Positions 16,833-27,421 are shown, counted from the first letter of the stretch. The stretch is 64,000 nt of DNA from Marinomonas algarum (GCF_020532605.1 NZ_JAJATW010000008.1:62001-126000); one strand, 5' to 3'. A program made the numbers and translations. Notes: generated by a model not told the origin, from the letters alone.

Positions 16833-19145
16833 GTGAAAGTCGTTTCAGCGGTATTGTTGGCTTTAATAAGCGCGCAAAGTGTTGCAAAAACGGTAGAAGA
16901 CGTTCGGATTGATGGGCTAGTGCAAATGCCCTCCGCTCGTGCTTTTGATGTCATTGGTTTTAGTGAAAGCGAATCCTACGATTCTGGTAAAGTTTATCAA
17001 GCTATTACGTCCCTGTTTAGTACGGGTTACTTTAGTGATATCAACGTCTATGAAGAAAATAATGTTTTAATATTCGATGTTGAAGAACGTCCTTCTATCG
17101 GTAATTTAACCATTGAAGGGAATGATTTAATTCAAACCGAAGATCTTGAGCGTGGCCTAAAGCTATCTGGTTTGGAAATAGGTGAGATTTACAAGCCAGA
17201 AACGCTTAACCAGATAGTGCAAGAATTACAACGTCAATATTATGCCCTTGGTCGTTATAGCGCTAAGGTGAGTATTGCGGTTGAAGAAATGCCACGTAAT
17301 AGGACCGGAATCGTCATTAATATCGACGAGGGAGACACAGCAAAGATTGTTCACATCAACATCGTTGGTAATAAAGAGTTTGATGAGGAACTTCTGACAA
17401 AAGACTTTGAATCAGCCGAAACGGGCTCTTGGAACCCTTTCAGCTCCGCAGATGAATACGCTAAGGCGAAGCTTGAAGGCGATCTTAATACCCTGAAAAG
17501 CTTTTACTTGGATAACGGTTATCTAGATTTCAATGTTGTGTCGAGTCAGGTGAGTTTGTCGTCTGACAAGCGTGATGTCTATATTGTGATTAACGTTGAT
17601 GAGGGTAAGCCTTACTCTCTTAATGAAATTTCACTAAGTGGCTCTTTACCTATCTCAGAAGACCGAGTGTGGAAACAAGTGACTCAGAAAACCGGTGATG
17701 TGTTTTCTCGAAGTGAAGTGACCAAGATCATCGAAGGTATTTCGACTGAACTTGGTGACGATGGCTATTTGTTCACCAACGTTAATGTGATTCCAGAAAA
17801 GCGCGAAGATCATACGGTGAATTTAAGCTATCAAATTACCCCAGGTCCAAAGGTCTATGTTCGCCGCATTACCTTTAGTGGTAACAGTGAGACGCAAGAT
17901 GAAGTGTTGCGTCGAGAGATGACTCAGTTTGAAGGGGCCTTGGCCACACATTCTAAAATACAATCGTCTAAGCGCCGCATTGAACGTTTAGGCTTCTTCG
18001 GTAGTGTCGATTTACGTACTCGTCCAGTGGCCGGCACATCCGATCAGGTGGATCTTGATGTCGTGGTTCAGGAGCAGGCATCAGGCAGTATTCAGGCCAG
18101 CATTGGCTATTCTGAAGAAGACGGGACAGTGCTTGGTTTTGGGATTTCCAAACGTAACTTCTTAGGAACAGGGAACAAGCTTTCGTTTAGTGCAACTCGT
18201 ACATCGTCGAAACAAGATTACGCCATTTCTTATGACAATCCTTATTTCACAGTGGATGGTGTGAGTCGTGGTGTGAGTCTGTTCTATGAAAAAAGTGATT
18301 ATGCCGATGATGATGTCGAGGATTACCAATTAGATGAAATCGGTGTTGGGCTTAACTATGGTTACCCAATATCGGACACCCAGCGCCTAACTTTTGGTGT
18401 AACTGTAAAAGAAAGTGTTGTTCAGTTGGGCTATACCCCTTCAAATGAGACAGAGTATTACATAGATACCTATGGCGAAAACTATGATGATGTTATTGCC
18501 AGTTTAGCCTGGAGTGACTCTGATCTGATTGGTGGGGTACTACCAACGGATGGCTATTCTACAAAAGCTTCACTTGAAGTCGCGACCCCTGTTGGTGATC
18601 AGCAATATTACAAACTGGGTTTAACGTCGCAAAAGTACTGGTCGCTTGGTGGGTCTAACCTCTGGCTATTTCATGCCAAAGGCCGTTTAGGTTATGGTAA
18701 TGGTTATGGCGACACGGAGGCTCTGCCTTTCTTCGAGAATTACTATGCAGGCGGCTCGTACTCTGTGCGTGGTTACAGCGCTTCTTCGCTAGGACCAAAA
18801 AACTCTTATGACGACCCAGATGAAGATACTTCTGCTTTGGGTGGCAATATTCTGATGACAGGTACGGCGGAAATTATTTTCCCGCTCCCTATGGTCGAAG
18901 ATCATAAGTCAGTGAGAACCGCCTTGTTTTTAGATGGTGGTAACGTATTTACCGATGTCTGTTATGTAGACAACAGTGAGTGTAATGAAGGTGTGGATTT
19001 AAGTGAAATTCGTTACAGCGTTGGATTGAGTTGGACATGGATTACGCCGATTGCACCTTTGTCATTTAACTTTGCACGACCGTTAAATTCGAAAGACGGA
19101 GATAGCACAGACTTTTTCCAATTTCAGCTAGGGACAACGTTCTAA
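16833..19145 (+). CDS. bamA: Outer membrane protein assembly factor BamA
   Basis: BamA is the core of the machine that inserts beta-barrel proteins into the outer membrane. The start is GTG 16833, with AGAGAGG 5 nt upstream. It gives an 18-residue signal peptide ending SVA before KTVEDVRIDGL. Five POTRA domains span roughly residues 20-410, and an Omp85 16-strand barrel fills the rest. The barrel has GGSYSVRGY (the conserved VRGF/Y motif of loop 6) and ends in Phe (QLGTTF). The length is 770 residues against 810 in E. coli. Confidence 0.98.
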   Translation: MKVVSAVLLALISAQSVAKTVEDVRIDGLVQMPSARAFDVIGFSESESYDSGKVYQAITSLFSTGYFSDINVYEENNVLIFDVEERPSIGNLTIEGNDLIQTEDLERGLKLSGLEIGEIYKPETLNQIVQELQRQYYALGRYSAKVSIAVEEMPRNRTGIVINIDEGDTAKIVHINIVGNKEFDEELLTKDFESAETGSWNPFSSADEYAKAKLEGDLNTLKSFYLDNGYLDFNVVSSQVSLSSDKRDVYIVINVDEGKPYSLNEISLSGSLPISEDRVWKQVTQKTGDVFSRSEVTKIIEGISTELGDDGYLFTNVNVIPEKREDHTVNLSYQITPGPKVYVRRITFSGNSETQDEVLRREMTQFEGALATHSKIQSSKRRIERLGFFGSVDLRTRPVAGTSDQVDLDVVVQEQASGSIQASIGYSEEDGTVLGFGISKRNFLGTGNKLSFSATRTSSKQDYAISYDNPYFTVDGVSRGVSLFYEKSDYADDDVEDYQLDEIGVGLNYGYPISDTQRLTFGVTVKESVVQLGYTPSNETEYYIDTYGENYDDVIASLAWSDSDLIGGVLPTDGYSTKASLEVATPVGDQQYYKLGLTSQKYWSLGGSNLWLFHAKGRLGYGNGYGDTEALPFFENYYAGGSYSVRGYSASSLGPKNSYDDPDEDTSALGGNILMTGTAEIIFPLPMVEDHKSVRTALFLDGGNVFTDVCYVDNSECNEGVDLSEIRYSVGLSWTWITPIAPLSFNFARPLNSKDGDSTDFFQFQLGTTF

Positions 19146-19210
19146 GTCGTTTTTCTAGTTGATGGTAAATGTTGAGCTTAAATTGAACACTTTATTTAAT
19201 AGGATATAAA

Positions 19211-19705
19211 ATGAAAAAGATCATAACCGCTTTATTTGCGCTTTGTTTTTTTAGCCAAGTTCAGGCTACTGAGGTCGCTGTTGTTGACTTTAGGGCTGCA
19301 CTTTTAGGCAGCAAAATTGGTCAACAGGCGGCAGAAGCCCCTAAGCAAAAAATAGCCGCGATGGATGCGCGTTTACAAAAAGACCAAGAAGATCTCAAAA
19401 CGGCGGCTAATAATTTACAACGCGATGAGTTGACCTTGTCAAAAGAAGAGTTTGACAAACGTCGCAAGCAGTTAGCGGAAGATCAAAATAAGATCCGTGC
19501 TATGGCAGCCAATATGCAGCGCCAAGCTAAGGCCCTTGAGCAAGAGGTGATTCAGTCTATAACCCCTCAAGGTGAAGCGGCTTTAAAGGCGCTGATTGAA
19601 GAGCGTAACCTTGATCTTGTTTTAAATAGACAATTGAGTATGTATGCAAACGCGGAGTCAGACATTACTGACGAGCTATTAAATCGCATCAATAAGGATA
19701 ATTAA
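19211..19705 (+). CDS. skp: Periplasmic chaperone Skp (OmpH family)
   Basis: Skp holds unfolded outer-membrane proteins in the periplasm and delivers them to BamA, its upstream neighbour. The 164-residue protein has a 19-residue signal peptide ending VQA. The mature protein begins TEVAVVDFRAALLGSKIGQQ and continues as a long charged helical hairpin (about residues 45-125). AGGA lies 6-7 nt upstream of the ATG. lpxD follows 3 nt after the stop. Confidence 0.95.
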   Translation: MKKIITALFALCFFSQVQATEVAVVDFRAALLGSKIGQQAAEAPKQKIAAMDARLQKDQEDLKTAANNLQRDELTLSKEEFDKRRKQLAEDQNKIRAMAANMQRQAKALEQEVIQSITPQGEAALKALIEERNLDLVLNRQLSMYANAESDITDELLNRINKDN

Positions 19706-19708
19706 CCC

Positions 19709-20749
19709 ATGAGTTATACGCTAGGGCAACTGGCGGAGAAAGTTCAGGGTGTCGTCAGCGGTGACCCTGACTTGGTGATTGAGCGATTAGGTACGTTGGA
19801 AAAGGCCACGAAAGAAGAGTTGAGCTTTCTTGCCAATCCAAAGTATCAGCACCAGTTAGCAGATACATCAGCGGGTGCGGTGCTTGTTAAAAATACGCAG
19901 TTAGCGCAACGGGTGAACAATGCCATTGTTGTTGCGAATCCTTATTTGGCGTTTGCTCAGCTATCGCACTTGTTTGTTCCACAAAGTGAATCTTGGTCAG
20001 GTATCCATGAGTGCGCAGTGGTTTCTACAAGGGCTAAGGTGGCGGAAGGGGTGGTTATTGGCCCGAATGTCGTTATTGATGACGGCGTACAAATAGATGG
20101 CGACTGCATCATTGGGGCGGGCTGCGTATTGAGTCGAGGTGTGAAAATAGGTCACGGCACTCGCCTTTATCCCAATGTTACCCTGTATCATGATGTGGTA
20201 CTCGGCAGTGACTGTATCATTCATAGTGGTGCTGTGATTGGCGCTGATGGATTTGGGTTTGCACCTTATCAGGGCCGCTGGGAAAAGATTAATCAGCTTG
20301 GCTCTGTGGTTTTAGGTGACAGAGTAGAGGTGGGTGCAAATTCTACCATTGACCGTGGTGCGATCGAAAATACCCAAGTTGGTCACGGTGTGAAGATAGA
20401 TAATCAAGTTCAAATTGCTCATAACGTCGTAATTGGGGATAATACAGCCATTGCAGGCGGTACTTCTGTGGCTGGCAGTACCAAAATAGGGGCTTCATGC
20501 ACTATTTCTGGTGGCGTTGGCATCGTTGGGCATTTAAATATCGTTGATAAAGTGCATGTAACAGCAATGAGTTTGATCAGCCATTCTATATTAGAACCGG
20601 GTTCTTATTCATCTGGAGGCGCTATGGAGCCCACTCAAACGTGGCGGCGTACCGTAGCAAGAGTCAGAAGAATAGATCAAATGGCAAAACAGTTTTTACA
20701 ATTGAAACAACAGGTTAATAAGCTTTTAGAGAAGGTTGATACTAAATGA
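19709..20749 (+). CDS. lpxD: UDP-3-O-(3-hydroxyacyl)glucosamine N-acyltransferase LpxD
   Basis: LpxD adds the second hydroxyacyl chain, carried by ACP, to the lipid A precursor. It has 346 residues: a uridine-binding N-terminal domain (to about 100), a left-handed beta-helix of hexapeptide repeats (about 105-310) and a C-terminal helix. The catalytic His lies in the [15 protein letters not shown] region or the nearby QIAHNVVIG. The stop overlaps the fabZ start. The order skp-lpxD-fabZ-lpxA is the standard one in gammaproteobacteria. Confidence 0.98.
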   Translation: MSYTLGQLAEKVQGVVSGDPDLVIERLGTLEKATKEELSFLANPKYQHQLADTSAGAVLVKNTQLAQRVNNAIVVANPYLAFAQLSHLFVPQSESWSGIHECAVVSTRAKVAEGVVIGPNVVIDDGVQIDGDCIIGAGCVLSRGVKIGHGTRLYPNVTLYHDVVLGSDCIIHSGAVIGADGFGFAPYQGRWEKINQLGSVVLGDRVEVGANSTIDRGAIENTQVGHGVKIDNQVQIAHNVVIGDNTAIAGGTSVAGSTKIGASCTISGGVGIVGHLNIVDKVHVTAMSLISHSILEPGSYSSGGAMEPTQTWRRTVARVRRIDQMAKQFLQLKQQVNKLLEKVDTK

Positions 20750-21183
20750 TGGACGTAAATGAAATCCGCCAATACCTACCGCACAGGTACCCATTTTTGT
20801 TGGTGGATCGTGTTGTTGAACTGAACTTGAAAGAGTCCATTGTTGCTTACAAAAATGTCACCATTAATGAACCCTATTTTAATGGGCATTTTCCTAACCA
20901 CCCCGTTATGCCTGGTGTGTTAATCATTGAAGCTATGGCACAAGCCGCTGGTATTTTAGGCTTTAAAACCATGGATAAAACACCAGAAGATGGTTCCATT
21001 TATTATTTTGTGGGTTCTGATAAAGTGCGCTTTAAGCGTCCAGTTGTGCCGGGTGATCGTGTACAACTAGAAGCAAAAATCGTTACAGAAAAGCGTGGGA
21101 TCTGGAAATTTGACTGCAAAGCAACGGTTGACGGTGAGTTAGCGTGTTCTGCAACAATTCTGTGTGCTGACAGGAAGGTATAG
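20746..21183 (+). CDS. fabZ: 3-hydroxyacyl-ACP dehydratase FabZ
   Basis: FabZ dehydrates 3-hydroxyacyl-ACP in fatty-acid elongation and competes with lipid A synthesis for the same substrate. The hot-dog-fold protein has 145 residues, with catalytic His48 ([12 protein letters not shown]) and Glu62 (IEAMAQAAG). Two adjacent ATG codons (20746, 20749) could start translation; the first overlaps the lpxD stop. The lpxA GTG overlaps the last base of the fabZ stop, so the three genes are tightly coupled. Confidence 0.98.
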   Translation: MMDVNEIRQYLPHRYPFLLVDRVVELNLKESIVAYKNVTINEPYFNGHFPNHPVMPGVLIIEAMAQAAGILGFKTMDKTPEDGSIYYFVGSDKVRFKRPVVPGDRVQLEAKIVTEKRGIWKFDCKATVDGELACSATILCADRKV

Positions 21184-21959
21184 TGCTGATACATCCAACT
21201 AGTTTGATTGACCCGAAAGCAGAAATTGACTCTAGCGTCGAGATTGGGCCTTTTTGTGTGATTGGGCCGAATGTAAAAATTGGTGCGGGTAGCATTATTA
21301 AGTCCCACGTTGTGATCAATGGTCACACGACGATTGGTTCTAATAATGAGATTTATCAGTTTGCTTCTGTTGGTGAGGCGAACCAAGATAAGAAGTACAA
21401 AGGCGAGCCCACTGAGCTTGTCATGGGGGACCACAATGTGGTTCGAGAAAACGCCACGATTCATCGCGGCACCGTGCAAGATCAGGGCATTACCACAATT
21501 GGCAGCCACAACTTGTTTATGGCCAGTACGCATGTTGGTCATGATTGTCACGTAGGCGATCATAATATTATGGCGAATTTTGCCGCTTTAGCTGGGCACG
21601 TTACCCTTGGCGATTATGTTATTTTGGGTGGTTATACTGGGATACATCAGTTCTGTCAGGTGAATTCGTTCAGCATGTGTGGCATGGGATCCATGGTGTC
21701 AAAGGATGTCCCTCGTTATATTATGGTGTCTGGTAATCCTGCTAAAGCTCATGGGATGAATTTTGAAGGAATGCGTCGACGTGGTGTGCCTACAGAAGTC
21801 ATCCGAGCTTTACGTAGTGCCTATAAAACGCTTTATTTAAAGGGGCTAACGCTGCAAACGGCGTTGTCTGATATAGAGAATAGCGACCTTTTTGATATTC
21901 CTGAAGTGGTCGAATTTATTTTGTCGATACGGCAATCTAAACGTGGCATTGTCCGATAA
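21183..21959 (+). CDS. lpxA: UDP-N-acetylglucosamine acyltransferase LpxA
   Basis: LpxA carries out the first step of lipid A synthesis, 3-O-acylation of UDP-GlcNAc. It has 258 residues. Beta-helix hexapeptides run from the N-terminus (IHPTSLIDPKAEID) to about residue 190, and a helical C-terminal domain follows. The catalytic His is in MASTHVGHDCHVGDHN. The start is GTG at 21183, overlapping the fabZ stop. An intrinsic terminator follows and separates it from lpxB. Confidence 0.98.
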   Translation: MLIHPTSLIDPKAEIDSSVEIGPFCVIGPNVKIGAGSIIKSHVVINGHTTIGSNNEIYQFASVGEANQDKKYKGEPTELVMGDHNVVRENATIHRGTVQDQGITTIGSHNLFMASTHVGHDCHVGDHNIMANFAALAGHVTLGDYVILGGYTGIHQFCQVNSFSMCGMGSMVSKDVPRYIMVSGNPAKAHGMNFEGMRRRGVPTEVIRALRSAYKTLYLKGLTLQTALSDIENSDLFDIPEVVEFILSIRQSKRGIVR

Positions 21960-21986
21960 GTACGATGAGTACCCCGTGTTACAAGA

Positions 21987-22013
21987 AAACCCCGGACTGC
22001 TTCGGGGTTTTTT
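21987..22013 (+). terminator. Intrinsic terminator between lpxA and lpxB
   Basis: AAACCCCG (21987-21994) and CGGGGTTT (22003-22010) form a perfect 8-bp stem with an 8-nt loop and six T at its end. Only 17 nt remain before the lpxB ATG, so lpxB and the genes after it are expressed by read-through or from promoters inside lpxA. Confidence 0.85.
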
Positions 22014-22030
22014 ATTATTAGAGGTTTTAA

Positions 22031-23203
22031 ATGCAAAGTACGTCTGTGACACGTTATGTGTTGGTGGCTGGTGAGGCATCAGGCGATATTCTCGGTGCCA
22101 ATTTAATGGCACATCTAAAACAGCGCCAACCGAATGCCCTATTTGAAGGCATTGGTGGCCCGCTGATGGCAGCTCAAGGGTTAACCAGTATTGTTCCTAT
22201 GGATAGATTATCCGTTATGGGATTGGTGGAAGTACTGGGTCGACTCAGAGAGTTACTCGGCATACGTAAGCGCCTGTATGAATCCTGTGTTGCCTATCCA
22301 CCAACGGCTTTTATTGGCATTGACTCGCCTGATTTTAATTTACCCTTGGCCCGCAAGCTTAAACAGCGAGGCATTCCGACGGTGCATTATGTTAGCCCCT
22401 CCGTCTGGGCGTGGCGTCAAAAACGTATTTTTAAGATCAAAAAATCCGTGGATCTTATGCTTGCCTTATTTCCATTTGAACTGCCTATTTATCATCAGCA
22501 CCTGATCCCGGTTGTATGTGTTGGCCATACATTAGCCGATGATATTCCTCTAGAAAGTGATTCGCATCTGGCAAGAAAAGCATTGGCTTTGCCTCCTATT
22601 AACGGCCCTGTATTTGCTATTTTACCGGGTTCAAGAGAAGGTGAAGTTTCTCGTCTGGCACCACTGTTTATTCACACCATGCAGCGCATTCAACAGAAAG
22701 AGCCGAACGCCACGTTTTTAATCCCCGCGGCCAATCACGCTCGTCGTGAACAAATTGAAACCCTATTGCAAGAAGCGAATATGCAGGCGGTATTAGTTGA
22801 AGGGCAGTCTCGTACAGTGATGGCTGCATCAGATGCTATTTTGTTAGCATCGGGTACGGCGGCTTTGGAGGCCATGCTAGTCAAGCGTCCCATGGTGGTG
22901 GCTTACCGAGTTAATAAGCTCACTTTTGCGATTATGTCCCGTATGCTCAAAGTGCCGTATGTTTCCTTGCCGAACTTACTGGCGAACGAGGCCTTGGTAC
23001 CTGAATTGCTCCAGGAGGCTGCGACGCCGGATAATCTTGCGACTCAACTTTTAGACACTTGGCGCTCGTTTGTGCACGATGAAGGCATTCAAGCCAAATA
23101 TCTCGAATTGCACAAAATGCTGCGTAAAAATGCCGGTGAAACCGGCGCTGAAGCGATTTTATCGATGCTGGAGCGTCACGCTGATCAACAAGGTAGAGCC
23201 TAA
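22031..23203 (+). CDS. lpxB: Lipid-A-disaccharide synthase LpxB
   Basis: LpxB joins lipid X and UDP-diacylglucosamine into the lipid A disaccharide at the inner membrane surface (GT-B fold, family GT19). It has 390 residues. [15 protein letters not shown] at the N-terminus, [27 protein letters not shown] and [20 protein letters not shown] are family landmarks. GAGG precedes the ATG. The stop overlaps the rnhB start (TAATG). Confidence 0.98.
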   Translation: MQSTSVTRYVLVAGEASGDILGANLMAHLKQRQPNALFEGIGGPLMAAQGLTSIVPMDRLSVMGLVEVLGRLRELLGIRKRLYESCVAYPPTAFIGIDSPDFNLPLARKLKQRGIPTVHYVSPSVWAWRQKRIFKIKKSVDLMLALFPFELPIYHQHLIPVVCVGHTLADDIPLESDSHLARKALALPPINGPVFAILPGSREGEVSRLAPLFIHTMQRIQQKEPNATFLIPAANHARREQIETLLQEANMQAVLVEGQSRTVMAASDAILLASGTAALEAMLVKRPMVVAYRVNKLTFAIMSRMLKVPYVSLPNLLANEALVPELLQEAATPDNLATQLLDTWRSFVHDEGIQAKYLELHKMLRKNAGETGAEAILSMLERHADQQGRA

Positions 23204-23817
23204 TGGGAACGCCGATTTATGAGCCCTTCGTAAGTGATATTTATCTTGGTGATTTGGTGGCCGGCACGGATGAGGCTGGAAGAGGGCCGTTGGCAGGAGA
23301 GGTGGTGGCGGCCGCGGTCATTTTAGACCCACAGCGTCCCATTATAGGCTTAGCAGACTCAAAAAAACTCAGTGAAAAAAAACGTGAAGCTTTGTTTTTA
23401 GAGATTCAAGAGAAAGCCTTGTGCTACGCCGTAGCCAGCGCGAGTATTGAAGAAATTGATGATATCAACATTTTGCATGCCAGTATGTTAGCCATGGCTA
23501 GATCAATCGCTAAGCTGTGCATTGCGCCTGAACATGTACTGGTGGACGGCAATCGCATTCCGCCAAATTTACCCTGTTCTGCTGAAGCTGTGGTGAAAGG
23601 CGACGCTCGACACGCTGCGATCTCCGCCGCGTCTATTTTGGCCAAAGTTACCCGAGATAGAGACATTGTCAAAGCCGCAGAGCACTATCCTGAATACGGT
23701 TTTGAAAAGCACAAAGGTTACCCAACCGCTCAACATCTTGCTGCAATTCGACAACATGGTATTACGCCCATTCATCGGCGCAGTTTCGGGCCAGTTAAAA
23801 AGATTTTAGAAGGATAA
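23203..23817 (+). CDS. rnhB: Ribonuclease HII
   Basis: RNase HII nicks DNA at single ribonucleotides and degrades RNA-DNA hybrids. It has 204 residues. The catalytic motif [14 protein letters not shown] has Asp23 and Glu24. The later Asp residues ([10 protein letters not shown] and KVTRDRDIV) complete the metal site. Its ATG overlaps the lpxB stop, and dnaE begins 4 nt after its stop, the usual lpxB-rnhB-dnaE order. Confidence 0.98.
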   Translation: MGTPIYEPFVSDIYLGDLVAGTDEAGRGPLAGEVVAAAVILDPQRPIIGLADSKKLSEKKREALFLEIQEKALCYAVASASIEEIDDINILHASMLAMARSIAKLCIAPEHVLVDGNRIPPNLPCSAEAVVKGDARHAAISAASILAKVTRDRDIVKAAEHYPEYGFEKHKGYPTAQHLAAIRQHGITPIHRRSFGPVKKILEG

Positions 23818-23821
23818 AAGT

Positions 23822-26800
23822 TTGTCTGCTTCTTTTGTGCATTTACGAGTACACACTGAGTTTTCTTTAGTCGATGGCTTAGTGAAAATAAAAGGCTTAC
23901 TGGGGACGACAGAATCCATGTCGATGCCTGCCGTTGCCATCACCGATGAAAATAATCTATGCGGTTTTGTGCGGTTTTACAAAGGTGCTATGGAAAAAGG
24001 CATAAAGCCTATCTGCGGTGCTGATGTCATGGTGGCAGAAGATGATGAGGTCGAGGATCGTTATCGTTTTACGTTGCTGGCGACGTCAAATCAAGGTTAT
24101 AAGAACATCATTGACATTATTTCCCGTGGCTATCAACTTGGCCAATCGGAAGGTCGACCCATTGTACAAAAAGCATGGATTGAAGAATGCAGTGAAGACG
24201 TTATCGCTCTATCTGGCGCAGGTTTTGGCGACATAGGTTTGCTGTTGCAGAAGGGGCGACAGGAACAAGCAAAAGCGCGTCTGACTCATTGGATGACGGT
24301 TTTTCCAAACCGTTTTTATGTTGAATTACAACGTACGAGTCGCCCTGGCGAAGAGAGCTACATACATTCAGTCGTGCCATTGGCAGCAGAGCTAGATTGC
24401 CCTGTCGTTGCAACAAATGATGTTCGTTTTTTAAAGCGAGAGAATTTTGACGCTCATGAGGCACGTGTTTGTATCCATGATGGTGTGACTCTGGATGATC
24501 CGCGTCGTAAGCGTCGTTATTCTGAAGAGCAGTATTTTAAAACGTCTGAAGAAATGGAAGCCTTATTCGAGGACATTCCAGAAGCCTTAGAAAATACGGT
24601 AGAAATTGCCAAACGTTGTAGTGTCGATGTTTTATTAGGCGAATACTTTTTACCGGATTACCCTGTCCCAGATGGCATGACAATGGAAGCCTTCTTCAGC
24701 AAATTGTCCTACGATGGTTTGAAAGAGCGCTTTGATTTTCTAACGAAGAAATACGGTGAACGTATTGAAAAGCGTCGCCAAGAATACTGGGATCGTCTTG
24801 ATTTTGAGCTCAACATCATTAATCAAATGGGCTTTCCCGGCTACTTTCTGATTGTCATGGACTTTATCCAGTGGGCCAAAGACAACGACATTCCCGTTGG
24901 GCCTGGTCGTGGTTCCGGTGCCGGGTCTTTAGTCGCTTATGCCTTAAAAATTACCGATCTCGATCCCCTTGAGTACGATTTGCTGTTCGAGCGATTCTTG
25001 AACCCAGAACGGGTATCCATGCCGGATTTCGACATCGATTTTTGTATGGAAAACCGCGACAAGGTTATTGATTACGTCTCTCGTACCTATGGGCGTGATG
25101 CGGTATCACAGATTATTACCTTTGGTGCTATGGCGGCGAAAGCGGTGGTGCGTGATGTGGCCAGGGTGCAAGGTAAGCCCTACAGCCTAGGCGATAAACT
25201 GTCTAAGTTAATCCCCTTTGAGATTGGCATGACCTTAAGTAAAGCGTTGGAAGAGGAGCCTGCGTTACCTGAGTTTTTAGCGGGCGATGAAGACGCTGCC
25301 GAAGTGATGGAGATGGCGATTTCATTAGAAGGGGTAGTGCGTAACTTTGGTAAGCATGCGGGTGGTGTGGTGATTGCGCCTACTAAGCTGATTGACTTTG
25401 CTCCCTTGTACTGTGAAGAAGATGGCTCGGGTCTGGTGACTCAGTACGACAAAAACGATGTAGAAGAAGCGGGCTTGGTAAAGTTTGACTTTTTGGGGCT
25501 AAAAACGCTCACCGTGGTGGATTGGGCGGTAAAAAACATCGACGCCATCAATGCCCTTGAAGGCAAACCGCCACTGGACATTGCACTGATCGATCTGGAA
25601 GACAAGTCGACTTACGATCTACTCAAGCGAGCAGAAACCACCGCCGTGTTTCAGCTGGAATCCCGCGGTATGAAAGAATTGATTAAAAAGCTCTTGCCGT
25701 CACGCTTCGAAGATATTATCGCCTTGGTGGCCTTGTATCGACCAGGGCCTTTGGGGTCGGGCATGGTGGATGACTTTATCAATCGTAAGCACGGTCGTTC
25801 TGATCTGGCTTTCCCGCATACGGATTACCAACATGACGACTTGATCCCTGTATTAGAGCCAACTTACGGGATTATTTTGTACCAAGAGCAGGTGATGCAG
25901 ATCGCTCAGGTACTGGCTAAGTTTTCGTTGGGTGGCGCTGACTTACTACGTCGTGCTATGGGTAAGAAAAAAGCGGAAGTCATGGCAGAGCAGCGTTTGA
26001 TTTTCATGGAAGGCGCGCTGAAAAATAATGTAGACCGTGATTTGTCAGGGAATATTTTTGACCTGATGGAGAAGTTTGCCGGTTATGGTTTTAACAAATC
26101 TCACTCCGCTGCTTACGCCTTAGTGTCTTATCAAACCGCATGGTTAAAAAACCATTATCCAGCCCCCTTTATGGCGGCCGTTTTATCAGCGGATATGCAA
26201 AACACGGATAAAATCGTTATTTTCATTGAAGAGTGTCGTTCAATGAAACTGGAATTAGCATTGCCCAGTGTGAACGAGTCAGTGTACAAGTTTACTGTTA
26301 ACCCAAAAGGGGCGATTGTGTATGGGCTGGGTGCCATTAAAGGGGTCGGTGAAGGGCCTATTGAAGCCATTGTTGAGGCACGTAAAGAAGGACCTTTTGA
26401 GCATATTTTTGATTTCTGTCAGCGTGTTGGTCGCAAGGTTAATAAGCGTGTTATGGAGGCCTTGGTACGATCGGGCGCTTTTGACACCATAGGGCCAAAC
26501 CGAGCGACGTTGTTTGCCAGTATTGATGAAGCGCTAAAAAGAGCGGTTCAAGATGCGAAAAACCAAGACGCAGGCATGATGGATTTATTTGGTATTGCTG
26601 TCGAAGAGAATACAGAAGATGCCTACAAAGACATTGGTATTCAGCATGAGTGGTCCGGGCGTCAGCGTCTAGACGGTGAAAAAGACACGTTAGGTCTGTA
26701 TGTCACAGGTCACCCGATTGATGAATACGAAAAAGAAATTCGCCGTTTCGCCCGAGCAAAAATTGTTGATTTACAACCTAAGCGTGGCGATACCCAGATC

Positions 26801-27298
26801 ATGGCAGGTTTGATTGTTGATTTACGCGTAACGAAAAGTAAAAAGGGCGGGAACATCGCCTTTGTTACGCTAGACGACCGATCGGCGCGTATTGAAGTGA
26901 CGGTTTTTCCGGATAACTACGACAGTTTTAAACATGCCATTGTGAAAGACGAAGTGGTCGTGGTGGAAGGTGAGATTACAGTGGATGGGTTCCGTGGTGG
27001 ACAAAAAGTCATTGCTCGTAATATCTTAGACATCCCTCAAGCGCGTGTTCGTTATGTTGAAGCATTGCGTATTCAATGGACGTCTGACACAGTAACGCCT
27101 CGTGATATACAGACGTTAGCGAACCATATGAAAGCGTATCGTGGTGATGGCTGTGATGTGGTGGTGCACTTTGATATGGACCAAGCTTGTGGCGATGTTC
27201 GTTTAGGGGCTGAGTGGAAAGTGCGGCCGGATGATGAATTAATTCATCAACTGCAGAAACAATACGGTAAACAAAATGTCCAGTTAGTGTATACTTAG
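23822..27298 (+). CDS. dnaE: DNA polymerase III alpha subunit
   Basis: This is the replicative polymerase, 1158 residues against 1160 in E. coli. The start codon is TTG, giving MSASFVHLRVHTEFSLVDG; AAGGA lies 8-9 nt upstream. The N-terminal PHP domain is followed by the palm, with GPGRGSGAGSLVAYAL and the catalytic PDFDIDF near residue 400. The fingers (KKAEVMAEQR region), HhH and OB-fold domain (GLIVDLRVTKSKKGGN) complete the protein. The rare TTG start may keep expression low. Confidence 0.98.
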   Translation: MSASFVHLRVHTEFSLVDGLVKIKGLLGTTESMSMPAVAITDENNLCGFVRFYKGAMEKGIKPICGADVMVAEDDEVEDRYRFTLLATSNQGYKNIIDIISRGYQLGQSEGRPIVQKAWIEECSEDVIALSGAGFGDIGLLLQKGRQEQAKARLTHWMTVFPNRFYVELQRTSRPGEESYIHSVVPLAAELDCPVVATNDVRFLKRENFDAHEARVCIHDGVTLDDPRRKRRYSEEQYFKTSEEMEALFEDIPEALENTVEIAKRCSVDVLLGEYFLPDYPVPDGMTMEAFFSKLSYDGLKERFDFLTKKYGERIEKRRQEYWDRLDFELNIINQMGFPGYFLIVMDFIQWAKDNDIPVGPGRGSGAGSLVAYALKITDLDPLEYDLLFERFLNPERVSMPDFDIDFCMENRDKVIDYVSRTYGRDAVSQIITFGAMAAKAVVRDVARVQGKPYSLGDKLSKLIPFEIGMTLSKALEEEPALPEFLAGDEDAAEVMEMAISLEGVVRNFGKHAGGVVIAPTKLIDFAPLYCEEDGSGLVTQYDKNDVEEAGLVKFDFLGLKTLTVVDWAVKNIDAINALEGKPPLDIALIDLEDKSTYDLLKRAETTAVFQLESRGMKELIKKLLPSRFEDIIALVALYRPGPLGSGMVDDFINRKHGRSDLAFPHTDYQHDDLIPVLEPTYGIILYQEQVMQIAQVLAKFSLGGADLLRRAMGKKKAEVMAEQRLIFMEGALKNNVDRDLSGNIFDLMEKFAGYGFNKSHSAAYALVSYQTAWLKNHYPAPFMAAVLSADMQNTDKIVIFIEECRSMKLELALPSVNESVYKFTVNPKGAIVYGLGAIKGVGEGPIEAIVEARKEGPFEHIFDFCQRVGRKVNKRVMEALVRSGAFDTIGPNRATLFASIDEALKRAVQDAKNQDAGMMDLFGIAVEENTEDAYKDIGIQHEWSGRQRLDGEKDTLGLYVTGHPIDEYEKEIRRFARAKIVDLQPKRGDTQIMAGLIVDLRVTKSKKGGNIAFVTLDDRSARIEVTVFPDNYDSFKHAIVKDEVVVVEGEITVDGFRGGQKVIARNILDIPQARVRYVEALRIQWTSDTVTPRDIQTLANHMKAYRGDGCDVVVHFDMDQACGDVRLGAEWKVRPDDELIHQLQKQYGKQNVQLVYT

Positions 27299-27338
27299 TC
27301 TCATTTAACAATTTTGAAATAGAGTACAACGTAGAGAC

Positions 27339-27410
27339 ATGCTTGATAGAGCTATGGAGCGAATGGCTTCTGGTCTTTTGTCTTTGAATTTGATGGCAAC
27401 CAAACAGTAG
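27339..27410 (+). CDS. Possible 23-residue upstream ORF before accA
   Basis: ATG 27339 opens a 23-codon frame (MLDRAMERMASGLLSLNLMATKQ) ending at TAG 27408-27410, 11 nt before the accA ATG. accA itself shows no clear Shine-Dalgarno sequence, so coupled translation from this ORF is possible. The ORF has only a weak AGAG upstream. It may be chance; I know of no matching peptide family. Confidence 0.3.
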   Translation: MLDRAMERMASGLLSLNLMATKQ

Positions 27411-27421
27411 TGTAATTAAAC

